The notes: a model not told the origin generated them from the sequence alone. A stretch of DNA of 8,303 nt from Gallionella sp. (GCA_024654105.1 JANLID010000067.1:1-8303), one strand, 5' to 3'. Shown: positions 1 to 5,806, counted from the stretch's first letter. Numbers and translations are program-made.

Positions 1-212
1 AGCGGGTGGTGGATTTTGAATTTGAAACGGCACTGTTTGCGCCAGATCAGCGGCGGGATTATGGCGAGGCGCGCATCCGTGCTTTGGGCTGGCTGAATAA
101 ACGATTGCACGCTTTGGTGTTTGTGGAAACGCGCCATGGCGTTCGCGTTGTCAGTTTTCGGAAGGCAAATAAACGGGAGGTAACGATCTATGAAACGCAA
201 ATCCAATCCTGA
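1..212 (+). CDS. brnT: BrnT-family toxin, 5'-truncated by window edge
   Basis: This is the C-terminal part of a BrnT-type toxin. BrnT proteins are small ribonucleases that block translation and are neutralised by BrnA. The frame is open to the left edge, with the first complete codon at position 3. About 70 residues are visible against roughly 90 for the family, so the N-terminal part lies outside the window, and the GTG codons at 6 and 9 are probably internal. The fragment has the usual core: a VDFEFETALFA segment, a charged YGEARIRALG strand, hydrophobic LHALVFVET, and the closing RVVSFRKANKREVTIYE motif typical of the family C-terminus. The stop codon at 210-212 lies inside the start of the next gene, which encodes a BrnA-like protein. 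That toxin-first overlapping order supports the call. In characterised systems the BrnTA complex represses its own promoter, which here would lie outside the window. Confidence 0.85.
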   Translation, partial: RVVDFEFETALFAPDQRRDYGEARIRALGWLNKRLHALVFVETRHGVRVVSFRKANKREVTIYETQIQS

Positions 213-465
213 GTTGGTTGATGCAGACAATCCTGAGTGGACGGCAGCAGAAGCCCGCAAGGCTTCGTCTTTTTCCGCATTGCCGAAAACGCTGCAAACC
301 AAGCTGGCACGGCGCTCGCGTGGCGCACAGCTTGCGCCCACCAAGGAGCGCATCACGATTCGGCTTTCGCCTAAAGTGGTGGAAACTTTTCGTGCCACGG
401 GGTCAGGTTGGCAAACCCGCATGGATGCGGCATTGCAGGATTGGCTCAAGACCCATGCGCTGTAA
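190..465 (+). CDS. brnA: BrnA-family antitoxin (ribbon-helix-helix)
   Basis: This 91-residue protein is the likely antitoxin partner of the upstream BrnT. It would bind and inhibit the toxin and repress the operon through a ribbon-helix-helix DNA-binding fold. The N-terminal half has the family signature DADNPEWTAAEARKA, followed by a basic linker with KLARRSRGAQ at about 38-47. The C-terminal part, about 53-88, is the dimerisation and DNA-binding region: a strand ITIRLSPKVVETF, then RATGSGWQTRMDAALQDWL, which matches the conserved GxGWQTRxNxAL pattern. The ATG at 190 is preceded by GGGAGG at 175-180, inside brnT. The reading frames overlap by 23 nt, so the two genes are probably translationally coupled. 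The gene faces the minus-strand secretion genes and ends just short of the RTX remnant. Confidence 0.9.
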   Translation: MKRKSNPELVDADNPEWTAAEARKASSFSALPKTLQTKLARRSRGAQLAPTKERITIRLSPKVVETFRATGSGWQTRMDAALQDWLKTHAL

Positions 466-482
466 AGCCTGCTTTCGGCTTT

Positions 483-645
483 GCCCCCGCCCATAAGGTA
501 GTCGCCACCTTGCATGGTGGTGTCTGTCCGGTCAAAATCGCCGAACAGTTTGTCGTTGCCCTGGGCCTGTCCTGAGCCTGTCGAAGGGCCGCCATAAAGC
601 CCGCTGTCGGCCACCAATGATGTCATCCGATTCATCATAGTCACC
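483..645 (-). pseudogene. RTX-type calcium-binding repeat protein remnant
   Basis: On the minus strand this stretch encodes pieces of a glycine- and aspartate-rich RTX nonapeptide repeat domain, the part of type I secretion substrates that binds calcium after export. One frame (645-610) reads GDYDESDDIIGG. The next frame (from 611) reads ADSGLYGG, then GNDKLFGDFDRTDTTMQGGD and YLMGGG. The two parts join into a plausible RTX run only if a frameshift near 610 is assumed. Between GG and GNDKLFG, nine residues (PSTGSGQAQ) come from a dispersed repeat at 566-588. RTX-like sequence starts at the adaptor stop codon and ends near 483, before brnA. There is no credible start and the run is far too short for a functional RTX protein. 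The likely explanation is a decayed substrate gene, but an imported fragment is possible. Confidence 0.65.
566..588 (+). repeat. Short dispersed repeat, copy A (in RTX remnant)
   Basis: This 23-nt element begins CCTGTCCTGAGC and ends TCGAAGGG. A second copy at 3865-3887 has the same orientation and matches at 21 of 23 positions by eye. Read on the minus strand it interrupts the RTX repeat pattern and adds Pro-Ser-Thr-Gly-Ser-Gly-Gln residues in frame. Very similar CTGAGC...TCGAAGG units are familiar as abundant dispersed repeats in many proteobacterial genomes. That last point is general knowledge, not seen here. Confidence 0.7.
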
Positions 646-2008
646 GCTCCCGCCCCGCCTCCTGAAACGCGCCCCTCACCGGCGAGAGCAGGTATTCGAG
701 AATGGTTCTTGTGCCGAGGTGGATTTCGGCGGTGACTTGCATGCCCGGCGCGAGGCTGTGGCGCACCCCGTCGGCGATCAGGTGTTGCGCCTTGAGGTCG
801 ATCAGCGCGCGGTAGGCGAACGGCAGGTTGCTGCCGGTCTTGTTGTTGGTTTGCTGCTGGTTGTTGTCGCTGGCATCGGCGGACAGGTGGGCGACACGGC
901 CTTCGACCATGCCGTATTTCTGGAACTGGTAGGCGGCGAACTTGATCTTGACCGGTTCGCCGGTGTGGATGAAGCCGACGTCCTGGTTGCCGACCCAGAC
1001 TTCGGCGCGCAGGATCTCGCCGGTGGGCACGAGGGTCATCAGGATGGTGCCGGGGCTGATGACGGTGCCTGCGGTGTGGGTGGCGAGGTCTTTGACGATC
1101 CCCGCTTGCGGCGCCCTGAGTTCGTGCAGGTTGTGGCGGTATTGCTGTTTGGTGAGTTCGCCCTGCGACTTGTCGAGTTTGTCTTCGGTGTCGGCGCGCT
1201 CGGTTTGCAACTGGCGGCGGTAGTCGGCGGTGATCTGGGCGAGCCGTCGGGTTGATTGGGTGAGGCTGGCCCGGGCGCTCTGGATCAGGTATTCCTGCGA
1301 CTTGAGGTCCTGTTCTCTTTCGATGCGCTCGCGCGCCTTGTCGTTAGCCATGATCTTGCTGGCGAAGCCGTCCCTGGCGAGTTTTTCGTAAGCCTCGTCC
1401 TGCTGGCGGTAGTGCGGCAAGGTCTTGAGCAGCTTGGTGCGGATCTCCTCGGCGGCGGACAGGTCGCTCTGTGCCTTGTCGTGCAGGCTGCGTTCCTGCG
1501 CCATCGCAGATTCGTAGGCCATGCGGTTGGCCTGATATTGGGCGCGTGTCTGGTTGTAGAGGTCGTCGGGTTCATCCGGTTGTTTGGCAAAAGGGCGTCC
1601 CGCCAGTTCGGCGTCGATGCGGCGCAGGGCGAGGCGTTTGCCCTGTGTGTCGGCTTCCAGGGTTTTGCCGTCGGCCTCGGTGAGGGTGGTGTCCATGCGC
1701 ATCAGGACTTGCCCGGCTTTGACCGGTTCGCCTTCGTTCACCAGGATGTCGCGGATGACGCCCTGTTCGGAGGGCTGGACGATCTTGAGGTAGCTTTGCG
1801 GGATGAGTTTGCCTTCGGCGCTGGCGACGACATCGAGCTTGCCGAAGACGGCCCAGATCAACAGCAGTCCGAGCAGGGTGAGCAGGCTGTACAGCAGGGC
1901 GCGGGCGAAGGGCGTGGGCGGCTGTGCCTGGATGCGCAGCAGGCCGGGGGAGAAGTCGAGGGGATCGACGCCGGTCAGGCGTTTCTTCCAATGCTTTTGA
2001 TCCCTCAC
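641..2008 (-). CDS. HlyD-family type I secretion periplasmic adaptor
   Basis: This 455-residue membrane fusion protein would link an inner-membrane ABC exporter to a TolC-like outer-membrane channel. It has a short cytoplasmic N-terminus (1-33) and one transmembrane helix at about 34-55 (ARALLYSLLTLLGLLLIWAVFG). The first lipoyl/barrel half follows at about 58-105 (EGKLIP, VQPSEQGVIRDILVNEGEPV), then a long charged coiled coil at about 110-290. The second lipoyl half is at about 297-320 (LRAPQAGIVKDL, GTVISPG), followed by a beta-barrel with an Asn/Gln-rich loop near 382-394. It ends in SPVRGAFQEAGRER, close to the HlyD C-terminus (LRER). The start is GTG at 2008, with AGGGGGAG at 2019-2012 just upstream. 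An in-frame TAG at 2044-2042 and no other usual start codon leave this as the only good choice. It lies downstream of the ABC exporter on the same strand. No domain is missing. Confidence 0.93.
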   Translation of the reverse strand: MRDQKHWKKRLTGVDPLDFSPGLLRIQAQPPTPFARALLYSLLTLLGLLLIWAVFGKLDVVASAEGKLIPQSYLKIVQPSEQGVIRDILVNEGEPVKAGQVLMRMDTTLTEADGKTLEADTQGKRLALRRIDAELAGRPFAKQPDEPDDLYNQTRAQYQANRMAYESAMAQERSLHDKAQSDLSAAEEIRTKLLKTLPHYRQQDEAYEKLARDGFASKIMANDKARERIEREQDLKSQEYLIQSARASLTQSTRRLAQITADYRRQLQTERADTEDKLDKSQGELTKQQYRHNLHELRAPQAGIVKDLATHTAGTVISPGTILMTLVPTGEILRAEVWVGNQDVGFIHTGEPVKIKFAAYQFQKYGMVEGRVAHLSADASDNNQQQTNNKTGSNLPFAYRALIDLKAQHLIADGVRHSLAPGMQVTAEIHLGTRTILEYLLSPVRGAFQEAGRER

Positions 2009-2092
2009 TTGCTCCCCCTGTGGGATGGTGGTGTTGCGTCGCTATTGTTCTTGCGCGGACGTGACCATAATCCCGATGCAGATATTAAACAA

Positions 2093-2122
2093 TAGGCCGA
2101 AATATATAGGCATTTCGGCCTA
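2093..2122. repeat. TAGGCCGAAAT palindrome, copy 1
   Basis: This is a perfect 11-bp inverted repeat, TAGGCCGAAAT at 2093-2103 and ATTTCGGCCTA at 2112-2122, around an 8-nt centre. It lies in the gap between the ABC exporter stop and the adaptor start, 84 nt upstream of the GTG. A closely related copy lies at 4543-4582, upstream of the ABC exporter. No strong T-run follows on either strand, so a simple intrinsic terminator is not convincing. An operator for a dimeric regulator or a mobile palindrome fit equally well. Confidence 0.8.
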
Positions 2123-2166
2123 GTCTTTCTGCGCGGATGTTTGAGAGGCTCGCCTTCAAGAGCGCT

Positions 2167-4422
2167 TTAATGGCTCGCGGGTTGGGCGGCGCCCGCCTCC
2201 GGCATGCCGAACTCGATCACCTCGTCCACCTGCAAGGCCTTGGGCAGGTGGTGGGTGATGAACAGCATGGTGACTTTGCCCTTGAGCTTGTTGACGGTTC
2301 CGGCGAAGTGTTCGGCGGTGGTTTGGTCGAGGTTGCTCACCGCCTCGTCGAAGATCAGCACGCGCGGGCGCTTGAGCAGCGCGCGGGCGATGGCGATGCG
2401 CTGGCGCTGTCCGCCGGACAGGCCGATGCCGTTTTCGCCCACCGCAGTCTGGTAGCCCTGCGGGAGCTGTTCGATGACGGCGTGGATCTCGGCCATCTGG
2501 CAGGCGTGGACGATCTCTTCGAAGCTGGCGTGCGGGTTGGCCAGTTGCAGGTTTTCGTAGAGGGTGCCGGAGAACAGGCGGGTCTCCTGCGGTACGACGC
2601 CCAAGTTGGCGCGCAGTTCGTTGGCGGCGAGGTGGCGGATGTCGTAGCCGTCGAGCAGGACGCTGCCGTCATCCGGCCAGTAGAAGCCTTGCAGCATCTT
2701 GGCCAGCGTGCTCTTGCCGCAGCCGGACGGGCCCATCAGCACGGTGAGCTTGCCTGCCGGCAGGGTCAGGTTGAGGTTGCGGTACAGCCAGGGATGCTTG
2801 TCGCTGTAGCGGAAGCTGACGTCCCTGAGTTCGACCTTGCCGCCTGCCCCGCTGCGGGCGCGCGCCGGAACCAGCGCATGCGGTTCGGCGGGTGCGTCCA
2901 TCAGGTCGCCCAAGCGCTTGACGGCGACGTCGGCCTGCTGGAATTCCTGCCACAGCCCGGCCAGTCTCAGCATCGGCTGGCTCATGCGCGAGGCGAACAT
3001 CTGGAAGGCGATCAGCATGCCGATGGTGAAGCCTTCGTTCTGCATCACCAGCAGCGCGCCCACCACCAGGATGGACAGGGTCATGATCTGCTCCAGCGCG
3101 TTGGCGGCGACGTTGTAGTTGTTGGAGAGCTGGCGCGTGGCGAATCCGGCGGCGAGGTAGTTCGAGAGCAGGTCGCCGTATTTCTGTTCCAGCACCGGTT
3201 CCATTTGCAGGGATTTGACGGTTTCCACACCGGCGACGTATTCGGTGACAAATGCCTGGTTCTTCGCGCCCAGCAGGAACTGGTGGTCGAGCTTGCTGCG
3301 CAGGGCGGGTGTGACGGCGAAACTGAGGACGGTGATGAGCGACAGCAGCAGCAGCGCGATCAGCGTGAGCTGCCAGCTATACCAGAACATCACGGCGAGG
3401 AAGATGAACAGAAACGGCAGGTCGAGCAGCAGGGTGACGGCGGCACCGGAGATGAACTGGCGCACCGTCTCGACGCCGTGCAGGCGGGCCACCAGCGTGC
3501 CGGTGGCGCGATGCTCGAAGTACGGCAGCGGCAGGTGCAGCAGGTGGCGGAACACCTGGCTGCCCAGCACGGCGTCGATGCGGTTGCCGGTGTGCAGCAC
3601 GAAGTACTGGCGCAGCCAGGTCATCGCGCTGTTGAACAGCATGAACATGACCATCCCGGCGGCGAGGGCGATCAGGGTGCTTTTGGTCTGGTGGACGATG
3701 ACCTTGTCGATGATGACCTGGGTAAACAGCGGGGTGGTCAGGCCGACGAGCTGGATGGCGAACGAGGCGATCAGGATGTCGCGCCACACGCGCTTGTGCT
3801 TCATCAGCTCCGGCACGAACCAGCGGAAGCCGAACGGCGTGTGGCCGGGCACGGCAGGGCTTGGCCTGTCCTGAGCTTGCCGAAGGGGGGCGGAGGCGGA
3901 CTGTTCTTCTTCGAGGTCGGCAGTCGTCTGCGCGGTGTCGCGCGCGACCAGCAGGATGTCGCTGCGGAAATGCTTGCTGAATTCGGTGAGCGGCACGGTT
4001 TCCGGCTGCTCGGCTCCGGCGCGGAAGAACAGCACGCGCTCGGCATCGGCCTTGATCAGCAGCACGGGACTGGCGGGCTTGGGCGGTGGGGTGGCTTCGG
4101 ATTCATCGGCGGGGTCGGCAGTTTCGTAGGGCGGGTTACACCCGCCGTCACACGCGTCAGAAATGGCGGGTGTGACCCGCCCTACGTCCTCGCGCACAAA
4201 GGCGACTACGGGAAACGGAATGCGCTCCAGCGTGGCGATGCCCTCTTCGTCCAGTTCCATCTCGCCGACCTTGAAATCCAGCGCTTGCAGCGCGTTGAGC
4301 AAAGAAGTGCGGGAATACGGCGGAGGGAATTGCTGGCGGATGAGTTGCGGGCCGAACGGGAGGCGAAATACGCGTGACAGGCTGCCGACCAGCCAAAGCA
4401 TGTCCTGCCCGGTGTAATGCAT
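2167..4422 (-). CDS. HlyB-like type I secretion ABC exporter with C39-like domain
   Basis: This 751-residue protein would be an inner-membrane exporter that uses ATP to push an unfolded substrate into a type I channel. Residues 1 to about 160 form a C39-like domain. Its native part has no cysteine, so it should recognise substrate like HlyB rather than cleave a leader. Transmembrane helices lie at about 215-239, 249-270, 327-366 (two) and 442-480 (two). The nucleotide-binding domain follows: Walker A GPSGCGKST (564-572), Q-loop VVPQET (about 609-614), signature LSGGQ (668-672), Walker B VLIFDE (688-693) and a histidine switch in FITHH (about 721-725). ATG at 4422 follows AAGGGGGGAGAG directly; a TTG at 4437 would add five residues. 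Two palindromic repeats are inserted in frame, at residues 79-100 and 179-186. Both lie outside the membrane and ATPase parts, so the protein may still work. The adaptor gene lies downstream. Confidence 0.94.
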   Translation of the reverse strand: MHYTGQDMLWLVGSLSRVFRLPFGPQLIRQQFPPPYSRTSLLNALQALDFKVGEMELDEEGIATLERIPFPVVAFVREDVGRVTPAISDACDGGCNPPYETADPADESEATPPPKPASPVLLIKADAERVLFFRAGAEQPETVPLTEFSKHFRSDILLVARDTAQTTADLEEEQSASAPLRQAQDRPSPAVPGHTPFGFRWFVPELMKHKRVWRDILIASFAIQLVGLTTPLFTQVIIDKVIVHQTKSTLIALAAGMVMFMLFNSAMTWLRQYFVLHTGNRIDAVLGSQVFRHLLHLPLPYFEHRATGTLVARLHGVETVRQFISGAAVTLLLDLPFLFIFLAVMFWYSWQLTLIALLLLSLITVLSFAVTPALRSKLDHQFLLGAKNQAFVTEYVAGVETVKSLQMEPVLEQKYGDLLSNYLAAGFATRQLSNNYNVAANALEQIMTLSILVVGALLVMQNEGFTIGMLIAFQMFASRMSQPMLRLAGLWQEFQQADVAVKRLGDLMDAPAEPHALVPARARSGAGGKVELRDVSFRYSDKHPWLYRNLNLTLPAGKLTVLMGPSGCGKSTLAKMLQGFYWPDDGSVLLDGYDIRHLAANELRANLGVVPQETRLFSGTLYENLQLANPHASFEEIVHACQMAEIHAVIEQLPQGYQTAVGENGIGLSGGQRQRIAIARALLKRPRVLIFDEAVSNLDQTTAEHFAGTVNKLKGKVTMLFITHHLPKALQVDEVIEFGMPEAGAAQPASH
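3865..3887 (+). repeat. Short dispersed repeat, copy B (in ABC exporter gene)
   Basis: This second copy of the 23-nt element at 566-588 begins CCTGTCCTGAGC and ends CCGAAGGG. It is inside the exporter gene and is read on the minus strand as PLRQAQDR (residues 179-186). It lies in the linker between the C39-like domain and the first transmembrane helix. The frame is kept. Peptides such as RQAQDR are a familiar trace of this repeat class when it falls in coding DNA. Confidence 0.75.
4125..4186. repeat. REP/BIME-like double hairpin inside ABC exporter gene
   Basis: The arms are 22 bp long (4125-4146 and 4165-4186) and pair at 21 of 22 positions, around an 18-nt centre. Each arm is itself a hairpin: after CGTAGG on the left, GGCGGGT and ACCCGCC pair around TAC (4130-4146), and the right arm mirrors it. 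A GTAG head followed by a hairpin, present as an inverted pair, is the layout of REP/BIME elements mobilised by RAYT transposases. It is translated in frame as about 22 residues, DVGRVTPA through NPPYE, within the C39-like domain. Confidence 0.85.
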
Positions 4423-4434
4423 CTCTCCCCCCTT
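4423..4434 (-). promoter_or_regulatory. Ribosome binding site of ABC exporter
   Basis: The minus strand reads AAGGGGGGAGAG immediately before ATG at 4422. Spacing is short, but the purine run is strong. It favours the ATG over the TTG at 4437, which would place this run inside the coding sequence. Confidence 0.6.
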
Positions 4435-4447
4435 CAAGAAACTTATC

Positions 4448-4467
4448 TGTCAGGCGTCAGCCTGACA
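4448..4467. other. 8-bp hairpin in exporter leader
   Basis: TGTCAGGC at 4448-4455 and GCCTGACA at 4460-4467 pair perfectly around GTCA. It starts 25 nt upstream of the exporter ATG, just before the ribosome binding site. It could form in the leader mRNA, but no function can be read from it. Confidence 0.5.
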
Positions 4468-4542
4468 TCATGCGAATGAGCGCAGCTTGGCTGTTTCCGC
4501 AGCCGGAATCTATGAGCGATTCTGAAGCAAGCGATGCCGCTT

Positions 4543-4582
4543 GACCATAGGCCGAAATATCTATGTATTTCGGCCTATGGTC
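4543..4582. repeat. TAGGCCGAAAT palindrome, copy 2
   Basis: This is a perfect 17-bp inverted repeat around a 6-nt centre: GACCATAGGCCGAAATA at 4543-4559 and its complement at 4566-4582. The inner 11 bp of each arm, TAGGCCGAAAT, are identical to those of the copy at 2093-2122, and the centre has the same length when the inner arms are aligned. It lies 120 nt upstream of the exporter ATG, next to a possible -10 element. Confidence 0.85.
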
Positions 4583-4584
4583 TT

Positions 4585-4613
4585 ATTCTAATTTGCGTTA
4601 CAAGCAATAATAA
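4585..4613 (-). promoter_or_regulatory. Possible promoter for the secretion genes
   Basis: On the minus strand, TAGAAT at 4590-4585 matches five of six bases of a sigma-70 -10 box. A weak -35, TTATTA at 4613-4608, is spaced 17 nt away. Transcription would start near 4578, inside the palindrome at 4543-4582. This is pattern matching in AT-rich DNA and is weak on its own. Confidence 0.25.
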
Positions 4614-4616
4614 TTT

Positions 4617-4669
4617 CGTAGGGTGCATTTTATGCACCAATGGCGATGGTGCATAAAATGCACCCTACG
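4617..4669. repeat. REP/BIME-like double hairpin, intergenic
   Basis: The arms are perfect over 23 bp (4617-4639 and 4647-4669) around a 7-nt centre. Each arm is also a hairpin: GGTGCAT and ATGCACC pair around TTT (4622-4638), mirrored on the right. The outer CGTAGG head and the 7-3-7 hairpin layout match the element at 4125-4186, but the stem bases differ. It lies about 100 nt downstream of truB, where it could protect the 3' end of the mRNA or weaken read-through. Confidence 0.85.
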
Positions 4670-4766
4670 TTATTCCTGTTTTTATTGCGAATTGGAATTA
4701 TTCAATAGGCGGATTCAAGTATGAAGTGCAACACGGTTGAACGATTGCATAAAAACCGGGTGGGTG

Positions 4767-5714
4767 TCAGCTTGGCGCAAGTTTGGCAGCTTGTTTTGCG
4801 ATGCCGGATAACAATCGCTGCGGGGCGAGGCGGCGGCCTTGCAATAATCCCATCCCGACAAACCCCTGCGGACCATACAGGCTAACCTTGCCATCCGGTA
4901 GTCCGGTATCCAGCGCCAATCGCTGACCTTGCGCCAATCGTTTGATTTGTATGGCATCCAGATGAAGTTGGGGTATTCCCGGCATCAGGCTTTCCAGCGG
5001 CAGCACACAAGCTTCACGTTCCGCAACACTCATTGCCTCCAGTTGCTGCAGGTTATAGCCATTCTGCAAGTTAAAATGGGCAATGGCGGTACGGCGCAAG
5101 GCAATCAGGTGCGCGCCACAACCAAGCGCCTTGCCGATGTCTTCGGCGAGCGTGCGGATGTATGTCCCCTTGCTGCAGCGCACGGTAATGTCCATCAGGT
5201 GTCTGGCCAAAAGCTTTTCGGACTCGTTGCCGCCGAAAGCGTTCAGCGCCAGTTCGTGGATTGTTACCTTGCGCAGTTCGCGCGCCACAGTTTCGCCCTT
5301 GCGGATATATTCGTAAAGCGGCTTACCCTGATGCTTGAGCGCGCTGTGCATCGGCGGGAGTTGCTGGATGTTACCGCGAAATTCCGCCAGCACGGCGTCA
5401 ACATCGGACTGCCCAATTTCGACCGGAAGTTCGGTGAGGATTTCGCCCTCCGCATCGCCGGTAGTCGTGGTCTGCCCCAGGCGCAGCGTCGCGCGATAGG
5501 TCTTGTCGGCATCCAGCAAGGCGGAGGAGAACTTGGTGGCTTCGCCGAAGCAGACCGGCAACAGCCCCGTGGCAAGTGGATCAAGCGTGCCGGTATGCCC
5601 GGCCTTTTCAGCTTGAAACAAACGGCGGACTTTTTGTAATGCGGTGTTGGAGCTTAATTCAAGCGGCTTGTCGAAGAGCAGCACGCCATCCAGCGGACGA
5701 TATGTTCGTGCCAT
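4767..5714 (-). CDS. truB: tRNA pseudouridine(55) synthase TruB
   Basis: This 315-residue enzyme converts uridine 55 in the T-loop of most tRNAs to pseudouridine. It carries the TruB signatures in order: DGVLLFDKP (9-17), GHTGTLDPLATGLLP (39-53) with the catalytic aspartate at 45, LPPMHSALKHQGKPLYEYIRKG in the 119-140 area, VRCSKGTYIRTLAEDIG (178-194), and a C-terminal TruB/PUA-like domain at about 240-315. The ATG at 5714 begins MARTYRPLDG, the normal family N-terminus. The open frame extends upstream to 5876, but those 54 codons overlap rbfA and encode nothing TruB-like. The ribosome binding site GGGAGGGG (5730-5723) lies inside a repeat element. The gap after rbfA is only 28 nt, so truB is probably cotranscribed with infB and rbfA. 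The rpsO and pnp genes, which often follow truB, are not next to it here. Confidence 0.97.
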   Translation of the reverse strand: MARTYRPLDGVLLFDKPLELSSNTALQKVRRLFQAEKAGHTGTLDPLATGLLPVCFGEATKFSSALLDADKTYRATLRLGQTTTTGDAEGEILTELPVEIGQSDVDAVLAEFRGNIQQLPPMHSALKHQGKPLYEYIRKGETVARELRKVTIHELALNAFGGNESEKLLARHLMDITVRCSKGTYIRTLAEDIGKALGCGAHLIALRRTAIAHFNLQNGYNLQQLEAMSVAEREACVLPLESLMPGIPQLHLDAIQIKRLAQGQRLALDTGLPDGKVSLYGPQGFVGMGLLQGRRLAPQRLLSGIAKQAAKLAPS

Positions 5715-5718
5715 AACA

Positions 5719-5806
5719 CCAACCCCTCCCAGCCTCCCCTGGTCAGGGGAGGAGCGGGTCGCCGTCCGGCTCTCCCCCCTGACAAGAAGGGGTTGAGTGG
5801 GGATGT
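5719..5806. repeat. CCCCTCC/GGGGAGG inverted repeat between rbfA and truB
   Basis: At the left, CCTCCCCTG (5733-5741) and CAGGGGAGG (5744-5752) form a perfect 9-bp stem with a 2-nt loop. The right part (about 5771-5806) resembles the reverse complement of the left part: both carry AACCCC/GGGGTT ends (5721-5726 and 5789-5794) and a CCTGACA/GGTCAGGGG block. It looks like a small dispersed repeat rather than unique intergenic DNA. The rbfA stop codon (5743-5745), its last 20 or so codons and the truB ribosome binding site all lie within it. Confidence 0.6.

Larger units (their letters stand above)
4423..4766. other. Noncoding region between truB and the secretion genes
   Basis: These 344 bp hold no credible gene. 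From left to right they contain the exporter ribosome binding site, an 8-bp hairpin at 4448-4467, a small 6-bp hairpin at 4528-4543, a 17-bp-arm palindrome at 4543-4582, an AT-rich stretch with a possible minus-strand promoter, a GTAG-headed double hairpin at 4617-4669, and about 100 bp of AT-rich DNA up to the truB stop. No T-tailed intrinsic terminator for truB is obvious. Confidence 0.8.

Noticed and set aside
464..482. AAAGCC/GGCTTT hairpin after brnA as a terminator
   Set aside because: The stem is six pairs, half of them A-T, and no T-run follows (next bases are GCCCCC), so support is too weak.
1..638. A minus-strand frame open from 638 to the left edge
   Set aside because: Only its first 50 or so codons resemble RTX repeats. 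The rest is antisense to brnTA and shows no RTX or other recognisable pattern, so it is a chance open frame.
719..2095. Long plus-strand open frames opposite the adaptor gene
   Set aside because: They are shadows of the HlyD-family gene in G+C-rich DNA, with low-complexity products and no family pattern.
2137..4377. A 746-codon plus-strand open frame
   Set aside because: It is antisense to the HlyB-like exporter, which has all the ABC motifs. Its product is a composition artefact rich in His, Gln, Gly and Val.
4528..4543. CAAGCG/CGCTTG hairpin in the exporter leader
   Set aside because: A six-pair stem is easily found by chance, and it abuts the much stronger palindrome at 4543-4582.
4125..4669. 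The two double hairpins as a CRISPR-like array
   Set aside because: There are only two units with different sequences about 430 bp apart, one within a gene, with no spacer periodicity and no cas genes.
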